A stretch of DNA of 64,000 nt from Halomonas organivorans (GCF_014192055.1 NZ_JACHXM010000001.1:499148-563147); one strand, 5' to 3'. Shown: positions 27,751-35,608, numbered from the stretch's first letter. The notes: generated from the sequence alone by a model not told the origin. Translations and numbers: made by a program.

Positions 27751-27780
27751 CCCGGAGACCGCCATTCACGGTCTCCGGGG
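27751..27780 (-). terminator. Intercistronic hairpin between TRAP receptor and permease genes
   Basis: CCCGGAGACCG pairs with CGGTCTCCGGG around a 7-nt loop, 7 nt after the receptor stop codon and 27 nt before the small permease start. It could partly terminate transcription or protect the receptor mRNA, making more receptor than permease. Confidence 0.7.
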
Positions 27781-27787
27781 TGGGGCA

Positions 27788-28918
27788 TCAGATGCCGTAG
27801 GAGGAAAAGTCGACCTTGTCCCAGACCTCGCGGTTCACCGCTTCCGCCACGGCCTCAGGCTCCTCGCCGACCTCCTCGACGATGCCGTTCCACTTGTCGA
27901 CCAGCGCGATGAAACGGTCGAGCTTGGCACGCGCATCCTCGACGCCGTAGCGCTCCTGGGCCTGCTCCGCGGCGTACTCGAGATCCTGCTCGCCGAAGGC
28001 ACGGCTGGCCTCGACCAGGGCCTCGTCGGGCTCGATGATCTCGATGTCATGCTCGCGGGCGATCTCCATGGCCTCGTCGGTCATCTCGTAGGCCCAACGC
28101 TCGATCGCCCGGGCACTGGCCTCGGTCGAGGCGCGCACGATGGCCTCGCGATCCGCCGGCGACAGGCTCTGCCAGGTCGTTTCGCTCACGGCATGGGAGA
28201 TCGTGCTGTGGAAGGTGCCCAGGTCGAGCTTGGTGATGCTGTCGATCGCGTCCTCGAGGCGGAACGAGATGATGTCGCCCATCGAAGCGACGGTGCCGTC
28301 AATGACGCCCTGGGACAGCGCCTCGAACTGCTCGCCCACCGGGATCGAGGCCGGCGAGGCCGACATGGCCTCCGCCCAGCGCGAGTACTGCGGACCACCG
28401 ACCCGCAGGCGCAGCCCTTCGAGGTCTTCCTGGGTACGCACCGGCTGGGTGCTCAGCAGCTGATAGGTATCGGTGGAATGGGTGCTGGTATAGACGATGC
28501 CGAGCGCCTTGAGCTCCGCCTGGCAGGCCTCGCAGGTGGCGATGTACTCGGTCATCGCCGCCCCCATGGCATAGGGATTGGTGCCGAGCAGCGCCATGTC
28601 GCCGACCAGGTTGATCTCGGGCAGGTCGGCCGGGAAATAGGCCGGCAGGAACAGCCCCACCTCCACCAGGCCGCTGCGCATCGCGTTGCGCATGTTGCTG
28701 ATCGAGGCGATCTCGGTGCCGAGGAGCTGCCCGCCCAGGCGGCCATCCGTCGCCTCCCCCAGCAGGTCCACGAAGTCGGTATAGAGCGGCGTGTGGGCGG
28801 GATGCGCCGGCGGCACCCCCGGCGCCATACGCAGGTCGCGGGCCTGGGCCTGGCCAGCGAGCGTCAGGCTGCCCAGGGCGGCGGCGATGGCGAGGGTCTT
28901 GAAGGAGCGATGCATCAT
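27788..28918 (-). CDS. TRAP solute-binding receptor (DctP family)
   Basis: A 376-residue periplasmic receptor with a signal peptide (MMHRSFKTLAIAAALGSLTLAGQAQA). DctP features include the conserved arginine region LEGLRLRVGGPQYSRWAEAM and GVIDGTVASMGDIISFRL. It is only distantly related to the two receptors of the van region, so it likely binds a different ligand. An AT-rich inverted repeat (28950-28968) related to the MarR-type sites lies just upstream, which ties the transporter to phenylpropanoid regulation. A GAGGTGA ribosome-binding site precedes the start. Confidence 0.93.
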   Translation of the reverse strand: MMHRSFKTLAIAAALGSLTLAGQAQARDLRMAPGVPPAHPAHTPLYTDFVDLLGEATDGRLGGQLLGTEIASISNMRNAMRSGLVEVGLFLPAYFPADLPEINLVGDMALLGTNPYAMGAAMTEYIATCEACQAELKALGIVYTSTHSTDTYQLLSTQPVRTQEDLEGLRLRVGGPQYSRWAEAMSASPASIPVGEQFEALSQGVIDGTVASMGDIISFRLEDAIDSITKLDLGTFHSTISHAVSETTWQSLSPADREAIVRASTEASARAIERWAYEMTDEAMEIAREHDIEIIEPDEALVEASRAFGEQDLEYAAEQAQERYGVEDARAKLDRFIALVDKWNGIVEEVGEEPEAVAEAVNREVWDKVDFSSYGI

Positions 28919-28949
28919 GGATCACCTCAGCGGTCGGGTGGCGTTGTAT

Positions 28950-28968
28950 TTGTTTATTTATAAAACAA
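28950..28968. promoter_or_regulatory. MarR-type operator before second TRAP operon
   Basis: TTGTTT-N7-AAACAA-type arms (TTGTTTATTTATAAAACAA) form an imperfect palindrome 32 bp before the receptor start. The arms match those of the perfect palindrome at 25850-25861 with a longer spacer. Confidence 0.55.
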
Positions 28969-29075
28969 TAGATTTACACATCTATCTTGAGCCCGATTAT
29001 AGGTCACACAACCACCATGCCCGATACCAGACTTTGGTATGAACGTCGTGGTCTCGGGTGTGGCAAAGTGCGAGG

Positions 29076-29120
29076 ACGCAATACGCCCCGGCAGGCATAG
29101 CCTGTCGGGGCGTATTGCGT
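29076..29120 (-). terminator. Terminator of ligase-thioesterase operon
   Basis: Two 21-nt arms with one mismatch (a G-U pair in RNA) around a 3-nt loop, about 50 nt after the thioesterase stop codon. It is the longest hairpin in the window. Confidence 0.85.
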
Positions 29121-29173
29121 CATGAAGGCTCAAGGCGTGACACACGGGGCGCGAATGCCAGCGTGTTGCCCTA

Positions 29174-29593
29174 CTAACCCGGCCCCAGGGCCTCCCGCAC
29201 CTCCTCCGGCACCGGCCGGCCCTGCAGTCGCTGCGGGTCGTCCGGATGCCATCCCGCCCACACGCGGGTCACGGAGGCTTCCACGGCCACCGCCTCGCTG
29301 CGATGCAGCACATGGTGTACATCGAAGCTGCTGCGCCGGAACTCGGCGATCCGCGTCTCGATGCGCACCTCGTCGCCGAAGCGACAGGGGGCCAGGAAAC
29401 GGCTGCGCAGGTCGACCACCGGGTAGCCGATCACCGCGAAGCGCGCCTGCAGGGTCGCCAGGTCGAGACCGGCCTTGGCGAACAACAGGCAGGTGGCGTG
29501 ATCGAAGTAGGCCAGGTAGCGGGGATGGAAGACGATCCCCGCCGGATCGCAGTCGCCCCATTCGATGGTGCGAACATGGGTATGGGTCAGCAT
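29174..29593 (-). CDS. 4-hydroxybenzoyl-CoA thioesterase-family protein
   Basis: A 139-residue hotdog-fold thioesterase. The segment EWGDCDPAGIVFHPRY (about 11-26) carries the catalytic aspartate and is nearly the same as the active-site segment I recall for the Pseudomonas CBS3 4-hydroxybenzoyl-CoA thioesterase. It lies 22 nt after a feruloyl-CoA-synthetase-like gene in one operon. The expected role is to hydrolyse 4-hydroxybenzoyl-CoA and/or vanilloyl-CoA after side-chain cleavage, freeing acids for PobA and VanAB. A more general acyl-CoA thioesterase role (YbgC-like) is an alternative. Confidence 0.9.
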   Translation of the reverse strand: MLTHTHVRTIEWGDCDPAGIVFHPRYLAYFDHATCLLFAKAGLDLATLQARFAVIGYPVVDLRSRFLAPCRFGDEVRIETRIAEFRRSSFDVHHVLHRSEAVAVEASVTRVWAGWHPDDPQRLQGRPVPEEVREALGPG

Positions 29594-29615
29594 GGGCTCC
29601 TCACCGGGGCCGGGC

Positions 29616-31454
29616 TCAGTCGAGCCGCAGCACCCTCTCGGACGGCGCGTCGGCGTAGAGCTCGTCGACGATGGCGGCGCGATTCTCCAGCACCGCTCGC
29701 TGGTTGATCGAGCCCTTGTCGGTGGCCTCGTTGGCATCCAGGCGCGGCGGCTCGTCGAGCAGCACCGCGCGTCGGACGCGATTCGAGCTGCCCGTACCGT
29801 GCTCGGCCAGTTCGCCCAGCAGGCGGCGGAAGCGCTCGCGCACCGGCTCGCTGGCCAGCACCTCCGCGACCGTCGCCTCCCGACCAGCCCCCGCCAGCTC
29901 ACGGCACTTGTCGAGCTCGGGGAAGACCAGGATCGAGACATGGGAGCGGTCGATCCCGGCGATCACCACGTCCTTGACGTGGGGCGCGCCCAGCTCGATG
30001 ACGCGGGCCCGTAGCGGGCCGACGCTTACCCAGGTGCCGGTATCGAGCTTGAAGTCCTCGGAGATGCGGCCGTCGAAGCGCATGCCGCGCTGGGGCGTTT
30101 CAGGGTCGATGAACTTGACCGCATCGCCCAGGCAGTAGAAGCCCTCCTCGTCGAAGCTCTTGGCGGTGATCTCGGGCTGACGCCAGTAGCCCGGCATGAC
30201 GCTTGGCCCCTTCACCCGGCACTCCAGCTTGCCGCCGTTGGGCACCAGCTTGACCGTCACGCCGCGGGCCGGCAGCCCGACCACGCCGGAGCGAGATTCC
30301 TCCAGCGAGGCGAACATCGCCGAGGGCGCCGTCTCGGTGGCGCCCAGCCCGGTCAGCATGCCCACCTTGCAGCCGAGCGTCTGGATGGCCAGGCGATCGA
30401 GCTCGTCCCAGACATGCTGAGAGAGTCCCGCGGCGGCGAAGAACATGAGGTTGAGACGCGAGAAGAAGGTCTCGCGCAGGGCATCGTCGCGCTTCAGATG
30501 TTCAACCAGGATCTCGAAGCCCTTGGGAACGTTGAAGTAGATCGTCGGGGCGATCTCGCGCAGGTTGTCGAGTGTCTTGTCGAACTCCCCAGGCACCGGA
30601 CGGCCGTCATCGATATAGAGGCTTCCGCCGTTGTAGAGCACGATGCCGGCATTGTGGTTGCCGCCGAAGGTATGGTTCCAGGGCAGCCAGTCGACCAGCA
30701 CCGGCGGCTCGTCGCGCAGGAAGGGCATCTGGGCGGCCAGCATCTCCTGATTGGCGCACAGCATGCGGTTGGTGTTGATCACTCCCTTGGGCATGCCGGT
30801 GGAGCCGGAGGTGAACAGGAACTTGGCGATGGTGTCGGGGGTGACGGCCGCATGGGCCGAGTCGACCGCCTCGCTGACCGGGGTATCAAGCAGCTCGCGG
30901 AACTGGCGTGCCCCGTCCACGGCCCCGGGCTCCACGGCCAGGCATTCGCAGTCGTCGGGCTTGACCGCCGCCAGGGCGGCGGCGAAATCGTCGGCCCTGT
31001 CGACCATCACCATGCCCGGCGTCAGCAGATCGACGATATGGCGCAGCTTGACGAAGTCGCGGCTGACCAGCGAATAGGCGGGGGAGATCGATGCATAAGG
31101 GATCCCCACGTACATGGCGGCCATCGCCAGCAGCAGGTGCTCAACGGAATTGCCGCTGAGGATGACGAGAGGACGCTCGACGCTCAGCCCTGCATCGAGC
31201 AGGCACTGGGCCAGGCAGCGCACCCGCTCGAGCGCATCGGCATAGCTCAGGCGTTGCCACTGGCCCGTGTCATCACGCCGCGCCACGAAGCAGCGCGCTG
31301 GCGCCTCGGCCGCCCAGCGGTCCAGGCAATCCATCAGGGTGTCCGGATAGTCGCCGAGCGGCTCGGCGACTCGCAGCAGTTGGACGCCATCATCGCGGCG
31401 CGTGAGCTGCGCCGTCGCCTCGCCCAGACGGACATCGCGGAAGGAATGAAGCAT
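29616..31454 (-). CDS. Feruloyl-CoA synthetase-like ATP-dependent ligase, second copy
   Basis: A 612-residue ANL ligase with P-loop TSGSTGMPK (about 215-223) and A5 block GLGATETAP. It shares the FcsA-type layout and several blocks (TPDTIAKFLFTSGS, VDWLPWNHTFGGNHN) with the ligase at 12894-14756, but differs enough to be an old paralogue with perhaps another hydroxycinnamate or phenylpropanoate preference. It is transcribed with the thioesterase and is divergent from the MarR gene. The shared region contains a copy of AATGTTTAACACA. Confidence 0.88.
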   Translation of the reverse strand: MLHSFRDVRLGEATAQLTRRDDGVQLLRVAEPLGDYPDTLMDCLDRWAAEAPARCFVARRDDTGQWQRLSYADALERVRCLAQCLLDAGLSVERPLVILSGNSVEHLLLAMAAMYVGIPYASISPAYSLVSRDFVKLRHIVDLLTPGMVMVDRADDFAAALAAVKPDDCECLAVEPGAVDGARQFRELLDTPVSEAVDSAHAAVTPDTIAKFLFTSGSTGMPKGVINTNRMLCANQEMLAAQMPFLRDEPPVLVDWLPWNHTFGGNHNAGIVLYNGGSLYIDDGRPVPGEFDKTLDNLREIAPTIYFNVPKGFEILVEHLKRDDALRETFFSRLNLMFFAAAGLSQHVWDELDRLAIQTLGCKVGMLTGLGATETAPSAMFASLEESRSGVVGLPARGVTVKLVPNGGKLECRVKGPSVMPGYWRQPEITAKSFDEEGFYCLGDAVKFIDPETPQRGMRFDGRISEDFKLDTGTWVSVGPLRARVIELGAPHVKDVVIAGIDRSHVSILVFPELDKCRELAGAGREATVAEVLASEPVRERFRRLLGELAEHGTGSSNRVRRAVLLDEPPRLDANEATDKGSINQRAVLENRAAIVDELYADAPSERVLRLD

Positions 31455-31550
31455 GTTCGCACCCGGTCATTGTGTCGTTGTCGAGAAGGCTCGATCTGCC
31501 CTACCCCGGGCATCGATGCCTTGGTAGCATGCTCTTCAATAGTTCCACAT

Positions 31551-31587
31551 ATTGTTTAGGTGCAAAACATTATATGTGTTAAACATT
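31551..31587. promoter_or_regulatory. MarR-type operator region between second ligase and MarR genes
   Basis: ATTGTTTA at 31551-31558 and TGTGTTAAACATT at 31575-31587 flank an AT-rich core. The latter is the exact reverse complement of AATGTTTAACACA found at 12822-12834. The location between divergent genes suggests control of both, including MarR autoregulation. Confidence 0.72.
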
Positions 31588-31661
31588 GGTCTAGGGTACC
31601 GCTGCGAACGGCTCCGACCGCCTTTGTGCGCCTGACGCTTACACACGAGCAGAGCAGACAC

Positions 31662-32120
31662 ATGAATCACGACGACAGTAATGAGATCGACTATTCGATG
31701 CTGAAGTCACGCCTCGGCTACAAGCTGCGGCGCGCCCAGATGGTCTACTTCGACGTCTTCGCCGAGGCCTGTGCCAGGGAAGGCATCACCCCGGGACTGT
31801 TCGGCATCCTCGCCATCGTCTACCACAACCCCGGACTGACCCAGTCGGCCGTCTCGAATGCGCTGGACGTGGACCGCTCCGCCATGGTGGCGGCGATCGA
31901 CAAGCTGGAGGGCATGGAAGTGATCGAGCGACGCAAGTCGAAGCACGACCGTCGCTCCTATGCGCTCTACCTGACACCGAAGGGCAAGACCTTCACCGAA
32001 CGTCTCAATCAGAAGGTCGAGGCGGGCGAGGAGGCGTTCACCACCTTCATGGAAGAGGGAGAGCGGGAACAGCTGCTGGAGACCCTCGACCGGATCATCC
32101 AGGCCCGCAGGGGCAGCTGA
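31662..32120 (+). CDS. MarR-family transcriptional regulator
   Basis: A 152-residue winged-helix protein. The recognition region reads LTQSAVSNALDVDRSAMVAAIDKLE (about 61-85) and the wing region VIERRKSKHDRRSYALYLTPKG. The start at 31662 gives MNHDDSNEIDYSML; an upstream in-frame extension runs across the operator region and was rejected. MarR proteins such as FerR, CouR and HcaR repress hydroxycinnamate genes and respond to the CoA ester. Position beside a ligase operon and matching operator-like sites before four operons support that role here. Confidence 0.9.
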   Translation: MNHDDSNEIDYSMLKSRLGYKLRRAQMVYFDVFAEACAREGITPGLFGILAIVYHNPGLTQSAVSNALDVDRSAMVAAIDKLEGMEVIERRKSKHDRRSYALYLTPKGKTFTERLNQKVEAGEEAFTTFMEEGEREQLLETLDRIIQARRGS

Positions 32121-32157
32121 ACCCGCGGCAACGGCCCGCCCCCATCATGGAGCGTCT

Positions 32158-32988
32158 TCAGGCAGGCTTCAGCCCCAGGATCTCCCGGGCCTGCTGCCAA
32201 CTGGCCACCGGCCGCTCGTACTGCTCGCACATCGCCACGACGCGCTCCACCAGGGCGGCGTTGGACGGGGCCAGGGTATGGCGATCGAGACGCACGTTGT
32301 CCTCGAGGCCGGTGCGGGTATGGCCGCCCGCGGCGATGGACCACTCATTGAGCACCAGCTGGTTGGCGCCGATTCCTGCGCCGCACCACTGGGCGTCCGG
32401 CGCCAGCCGCTTCAGCGTTTCGATATAGAAATCGAAGGTCGGCCTGTCGGCGGGCATGGCATTCTTGACGCCCATCACGAACTGCACATAGAGCGGCGCC
32501 TTGATCTTGCCCTGCCGGCACAGGCTCGCCGCCTGGTGGATATGCGACAGGTCGAACGCTTCGATCTCCGGCTTGACGTCGTACTTCAGCATCTCGTCGG
32601 CCAGCCACTCCACCAGTGACGGCGGGTTGTCGTAGACACGGTTGGGGAAATTGTTGGAGCCCACCGCCAGGCTCGCCATGTCGGGCCGCAGCCGCAGCAT
32701 GCCGCCACGTTCCTGGCCGGCTCCCGAGCGCCCGCCGGTGGAGAGCTGCACGATCATGCCCGGGCAGTGCTTGCGCAACCCCTCTAACAGCCTGGCGAAC
32801 GCCTCCGGATCGGAGGTCGGGGTCTGGTCCTCGTTACGCACATGACAGTGGACGATGCTGGCGCCGGCCTCGAAGGCCCCCTGGGCGCTCTCGACCTGCT
32901 CCTCGACGCTGATGGGAACGGCGGGGTTGTTTTCCTTGCGTGGCAGGCTGCCGGTAATGGCAACGCAGATGATGCAGGGGTTGGACAT
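32158..32988 (-). CDS. BKACE (DUF849) beta-keto acid cleavage enzyme
   Basis: A 276-residue TIM-barrel protein of the family that cleaves beta-keto acids with acetyl-CoA. Metal ligands HCH at about 47-49 (IVHCHVRNED) and the C-terminal GGHTRTGLEDN are visible. It lies 140 bp downstream of pcaG on the same strand and is convergent with the MarR gene. Known members act on 3-keto-5-aminohexanoate, dehydrocarnitine, beta-ketoadipate and others. Here it could handle a beta-keto acid from the aromatic route, such as beta-ketoadipate or a free 3-aryl-3-oxopropanoate. The substrate is unknown. Confidence 0.88.
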   Translation of the reverse strand: MSNPCIICVAITGSLPRKENNPAVPISVEEQVESAQGAFEAGASIVHCHVRNEDQTPTSDPEAFARLLEGLRKHCPGMIVQLSTGGRSGAGQERGGMLRLRPDMASLAVGSNNFPNRVYDNPPSLVEWLADEMLKYDVKPEIEAFDLSHIHQAASLCRQGKIKAPLYVQFVMGVKNAMPADRPTFDFYIETLKRLAPDAQWCGAGIGANQLVLNEWSIAAGGHTRTGLEDNVRLDRHTLAPSNAALVERVVAMCEQYERPVASWQQAREILGLKPA

Positions 32989-33128
32989 CACGACCTCTCC
33001 TGTTGTCGCCGGGGCGGGTGGGGCCGCGGCTCCCACGGGCCCGGCCCTGGCTGGCGATAGCACCAACGAAGCGCGCCGCCCCAAGCATAGGACGGCGCCA
33101 CGGCTATGCTCGTGTCACGGGGCGCGAC

Positions 33129-33761
33129 TCAGAAGTCGAAGAACACCGTCTCGCCCTCGCCCTGCAGGCGAATATCGAGGCGATAGCGCACCTTGCCGTT
33201 CACTTCCTCGCGCTTGGCGAACAGCGTCTGGCGCCGGGTCGGCGACTCGATGGCGTTCAGCACCGGGCAAGAGGCGTTGGCCTGGGCCTCGTCCTCGAAG
33301 TAGAGCCGGGTCTGCAACTGAATGTTGATCCCCCGGGCGAAGATCGCCAGGTTGATGTGCGGCGCCATGACCTTGCCGTCACCGCGGGTCACCGCCCCCG
33401 GCTTGATGGTCTCGAGGCGCCACTCGCTGGCACCTTCGGCGGTGGTGGCGGTGCGGCCGAAGCCGTTGAACGGCTGCTCGAGATCGAACCCGGGCCGGTA
33501 TACGCCCTGGCTATCGGCCTGCCAGGCCTCGATCAGGGCGTCGCGCACCGGGTCGCCGTTGCCGTCGATGACGGTGCCGACCACCTCGATGTGCTCACCC
33601 TCGGCTTCCGCCTTGGCCATGCGGTTCCAGATCTCTTCCTCACGCTCGGGCAGGCCGGCCACGTCCAGGGCCAGGCCAATGTGCACGTAGGGCCCCGCGG
33701 TCTGGGAGGCGGTCTCGCGCAGCATCAGCTCGGCGGTGGGGGTCGAATTGGGCTGTTTCAT
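33129..33761 (-). CDS. pcaG: Protocatechuate 3,4-dioxygenase, alpha subunit
   Basis: A 210-residue intradiol dioxygenase subunit. The start at 33761 follows an AGGGGA ribosome-binding site. Family features are TASQTAGPYVHIGL, EVVGTVIDGNGDPVRDALIEAWQADSQG and MAPHINLAIFARGI. As in other PcaG chains it lacks the complete iron ligand set, which PcaH provides. It lies 40 nt downstream of pcaH. The enzyme opens protocatechuate between the hydroxyls to 3-carboxy-cis,cis-muconate. Confidence 0.97.
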   Translation of the reverse strand: MKQPNSTPTAELMLRETASQTAGPYVHIGLALDVAGLPEREEEIWNRMAKAEAEGEHIEVVGTVIDGNGDPVRDALIEAWQADSQGVYRPGFDLEQPFNGFGRTATTAEGASEWRLETIKPGAVTRGDGKVMAPHINLAIFARGINIQLQTRLYFEDEAQANASCPVLNAIESPTRRQTLFAKREEVNGKVRYRLDIRLQGEGETVFFDF

Positions 33762-33801
33762 GATGGTCCCCTGATCCTGTATCACTGATTCTCGAACCAG
33801 C

Positions 33802-34533
33802 TCATTGATTTTCGAAGTAGGTCTGCAGCTCGCCGCGCACCACCAGGTCGAAGCGATAGGCCAGGCAATCCATGGGCTTGCTCTGCGCCATGTCGAGTCG
33901 ACCGATCATGGTCTCGACGGCCTCGGGGTCCTTGAGGGTCTGCACGATGGGGCAGATCGGAATCAGCGGATCGCCCTCGAAATACATCTGGGTGATCAGG
34001 CGGGTGGAGATCGCCGGCCCCATCACCGAGACGTGGATATGGGCCGGGCGCCAGGTGTTGATGCCGTTGCCCCAGGGATAGGGGCCAGGCTTGACGGTAC
34101 GGAAGCGGTACCAGCCCTGCTCGTCGGTGAGGCAACGCCCCACGCCACCGAAGTTGGGGTCGAGCGGGGCCAGGTAGGCATCCTTCTTGTGGCGATAGCG
34201 GCCGCCGGCGTTGGCCTGCCACATTTCCACCAGGGTATGCGGCACCGGCTTGCCGAACTGGTCGACCACGCGGCCGAACAGCATCATGCGCTCGCCTACC
34301 GGCAGGCCGTCCTGCCCCTGGCCTTCCCGATAGTTCATCAGCAGGTCGTTGTCGTAGCGTCCCATACGCAGCCGGCGGAAGTCGGGGCCACCGAGCTCGG
34401 AGATGCTGGGCGACTGCAGGCTCACCAGGGCCTGGCTCGGCGAGCGGGCGACGGAGGTCTTGTAGCCCGGCGCATAGGCGGGCGGATGCCAGTCACGGTC
34501 GCGTTCCACGAAACGCTTGTTATCGTCTTGCAT
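33802..34533 (-). CDS. pcaH: Protocatechuate 3,4-dioxygenase, beta subunit
   Basis: A 243-residue catalytic subunit. The four iron(III) ligands of the family can be placed at Tyr113 (GRYRHK), Tyr152 (GPYPW), His165 and His167 (RPAHIHVSV). The start at 34533 gives [20 protein letters not shown], which matches typical PcaH N-termini. A palindrome matching the PcaQ box lies about 120 bp upstream, after the terminator of the preceding zinT gene, so pcaHG have their own promoter apart from the pcaI operon. Confidence 0.97.
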   Translation of the reverse strand: MQDDNKRFVERDRDWHPPAYAPGYKTSVARSPSQALVSLQSPSISELGGPDFRRLRMGRYDNDLLMNYREGQGQDGLPVGERMMLFGRVVDQFGKPVPHTLVEMWQANAGGRYRHKKDAYLAPLDPNFGGVGRCLTDEQGWYRFRTVKPGPYPWGNGINTWRPAHIHVSVMGPAISTRLITQMYFEGDPLIPICPIVQTLKDPEAVETMIGRLDMAQSKPMDCLAYRFDLVVRGELQTYFENQ

Positions 34534-34653
34534 ATGGCGTGTCTCTTGCTGGCTGACGGGAGTGGCACCGCCGGCAAAGACGGAAAGCCACCTCATGACA
34601 GCCAGTGTGGCGCCTCGTCGCGGGGCTGCCAATTGACGTCTCGCCGAGGGGGT

Positions 34654-34669
34654 ATAACTCCATGGTTAT
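34654..34669. promoter_or_regulatory. PcaQ-type operator upstream of pcaH
   Basis: ATAACT-CCAT-GGTTAT matches the ATAACC-N4-GGTTAA box I recall for PcaQ of Sinorhizobium, with identical arm length and spacing. It lies 121 bp before pcaH, between the zinT terminator and pcaH, a typical LysR activation position. Confidence 0.8.
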
Positions 34670-34682
34670 CACCTCGACAACG

Positions 34683-34710
34683 CGAAGGCCCCTCGCTTGA
34701 GGGGCCTTCG
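34683..34710 (-). terminator. Terminator between zinT and pcaH
   Basis: A perfect 12-bp stem (CGAAGGCCCCTC) with a GCTT loop, 62 nt after the zinT stop codon. Confidence 0.8.
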
Positions 34711-34772
34711 TGTACTAAACGGGTTGCACGATACAGGGGCACGGCCATGCCGCGAGGGCGCGGTCAGCGGCG

Positions 34773-35456
34773 CTAGTGCGCCAGCATCTCCTCGGCGATC
34801 TCCTGGCCCTCCAGATCGGCGGGATAGTAGGTCGGCCAGTGCTCGACCTCTTCCAGCAGCGCCTGGCGATCGTCGCCCCAGTACAGGTGGTAATGCCCGG
34901 CGTCGTTCGGGGCGATCGCGTGGTCGCTGAACTGGATGAACTCGGGCAGCGCCTCGCCCCCGGCTTGCCGCTCGAAGATATAGCGGACGCCGCGGTTGCC
35001 GGCCTCGTAGGTCAGGATCTCGTAGCCGTCATAGACATACTCGCCGGTGCGGGCTCCTTGCGGGTCATGAAAGGTGACGTCGCTGCCGTCGATCTCGATG
35101 CGCGCGACGTCCGTCTGGTAGCCCTTCCGGTAATACGCCTTGTAGTCGTCGGCCGTCTTGTCGGCGCTGTTCGCGGCCTTGGCGGCCATCACCTCGTCGA
35201 GCGTCCCATCCTGCAGATAGGGATATACCGATTGCCAGTCGCCCTGCCAGTCAGCCAGCGAACGGTCCTCGACCTGGCTGTCGTCGAAATAGCCGGCGTA
35301 GATATCCTCGTCGTGGTCGTGCCCATGGTCGTGTGCATGGTCATGCCCGTGGTCGTGTTCGCCCTCGGACGAGTGGGCGATGACCCACTGGCTGCCTGCC
35401 AATGACAGCAGCCCGATGGCCAGGACGCTGGCCTTCCTTGCAGATCGCATCTCCAT
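34773..35456 (-). CDS. zinT: ZinT/YodA-family periplasmic zinc-binding protein
   Basis: A 227-residue protein with a signal peptide (RKASVLAIGLLSLAGSQWVIA) followed by a His/Asp-rich stretch of HDH and HGH units (about residues 34-50), and then the ZinT calycin domain (DIYAGYFDDSQVEDRSLADWQGDWQSVYPYL). These proteins bind zinc in the periplasm and pass it to ZnuABC under Zur control. A TGTTATA half-site resembling a Zur box lies about 65 bp upstream. Its position between pcaH and pcaQ is odd, since no zinc enzyme is evident in the pca pathway itself. Confidence 0.92.
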   Translation of the reverse strand: MEMRSARKASVLAIGLLSLAGSQWVIAHSSEGEHDHGHDHAHDHGHDHDEDIYAGYFDDSQVEDRSLADWQGDWQSVYPYLQDGTLDEVMAAKAANSADKTADDYKAYYRKGYQTDVARIEIDGSDVTFHDPQGARTGEYVYDGYEILTYEAGNRGVRYIFERQAGGEALPEFIQFSDHAIAPNDAGHYHLYWGDDRQALLEEVEHWPTYYPADLEGQEIAEEMLAH

Positions 35457-35513
35457 GATGTCCTTTCCTTGATGGTCGAATCCCGCCGGAGTTGGCGGAG
35501 GCTAACAAGCTAC

Positions 35514-35528
35514 GATATAACATAACAA
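35514..35528 (-). promoter_or_regulatory. Possible Zur half-site upstream of zinT
   Basis: On the minus strand the AT-rich sequence contains TGTTATA, one arm of the gammaproteobacterial Zur box; the second arm is degenerate. Confidence 0.35.
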
Positions 35529-35608
35529 AAAAATCTCATGCGACACCAGCCCTACCGACGCCCCCGACCTCGATCCCCTGCCCAACCGCTCGATGGGAAA
35601 GCGCTGGT

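Noticed and set aside
25870..27912. 680-codon plus-strand open frame over the second TRAP permeases
   Set aside because: The predicted protein is a His/Gln/Asp-rich string with no domain; both permeases are unmistakable on the other strand.
31560..31661. N-terminal extension of the MarR gene
   Set aside because: It would begin at an upstream codon inside the AT-rich operator region and adds residues not typical of MarR proteins; the ATG at 31662 fits the family.
33003..33128. Upstream extension of the BKACE gene toward pcaG
   Set aside because: The added residues are Ala/Pro-rich and non-conserved; MSNPCIICVAITG is the usual BKACE start.
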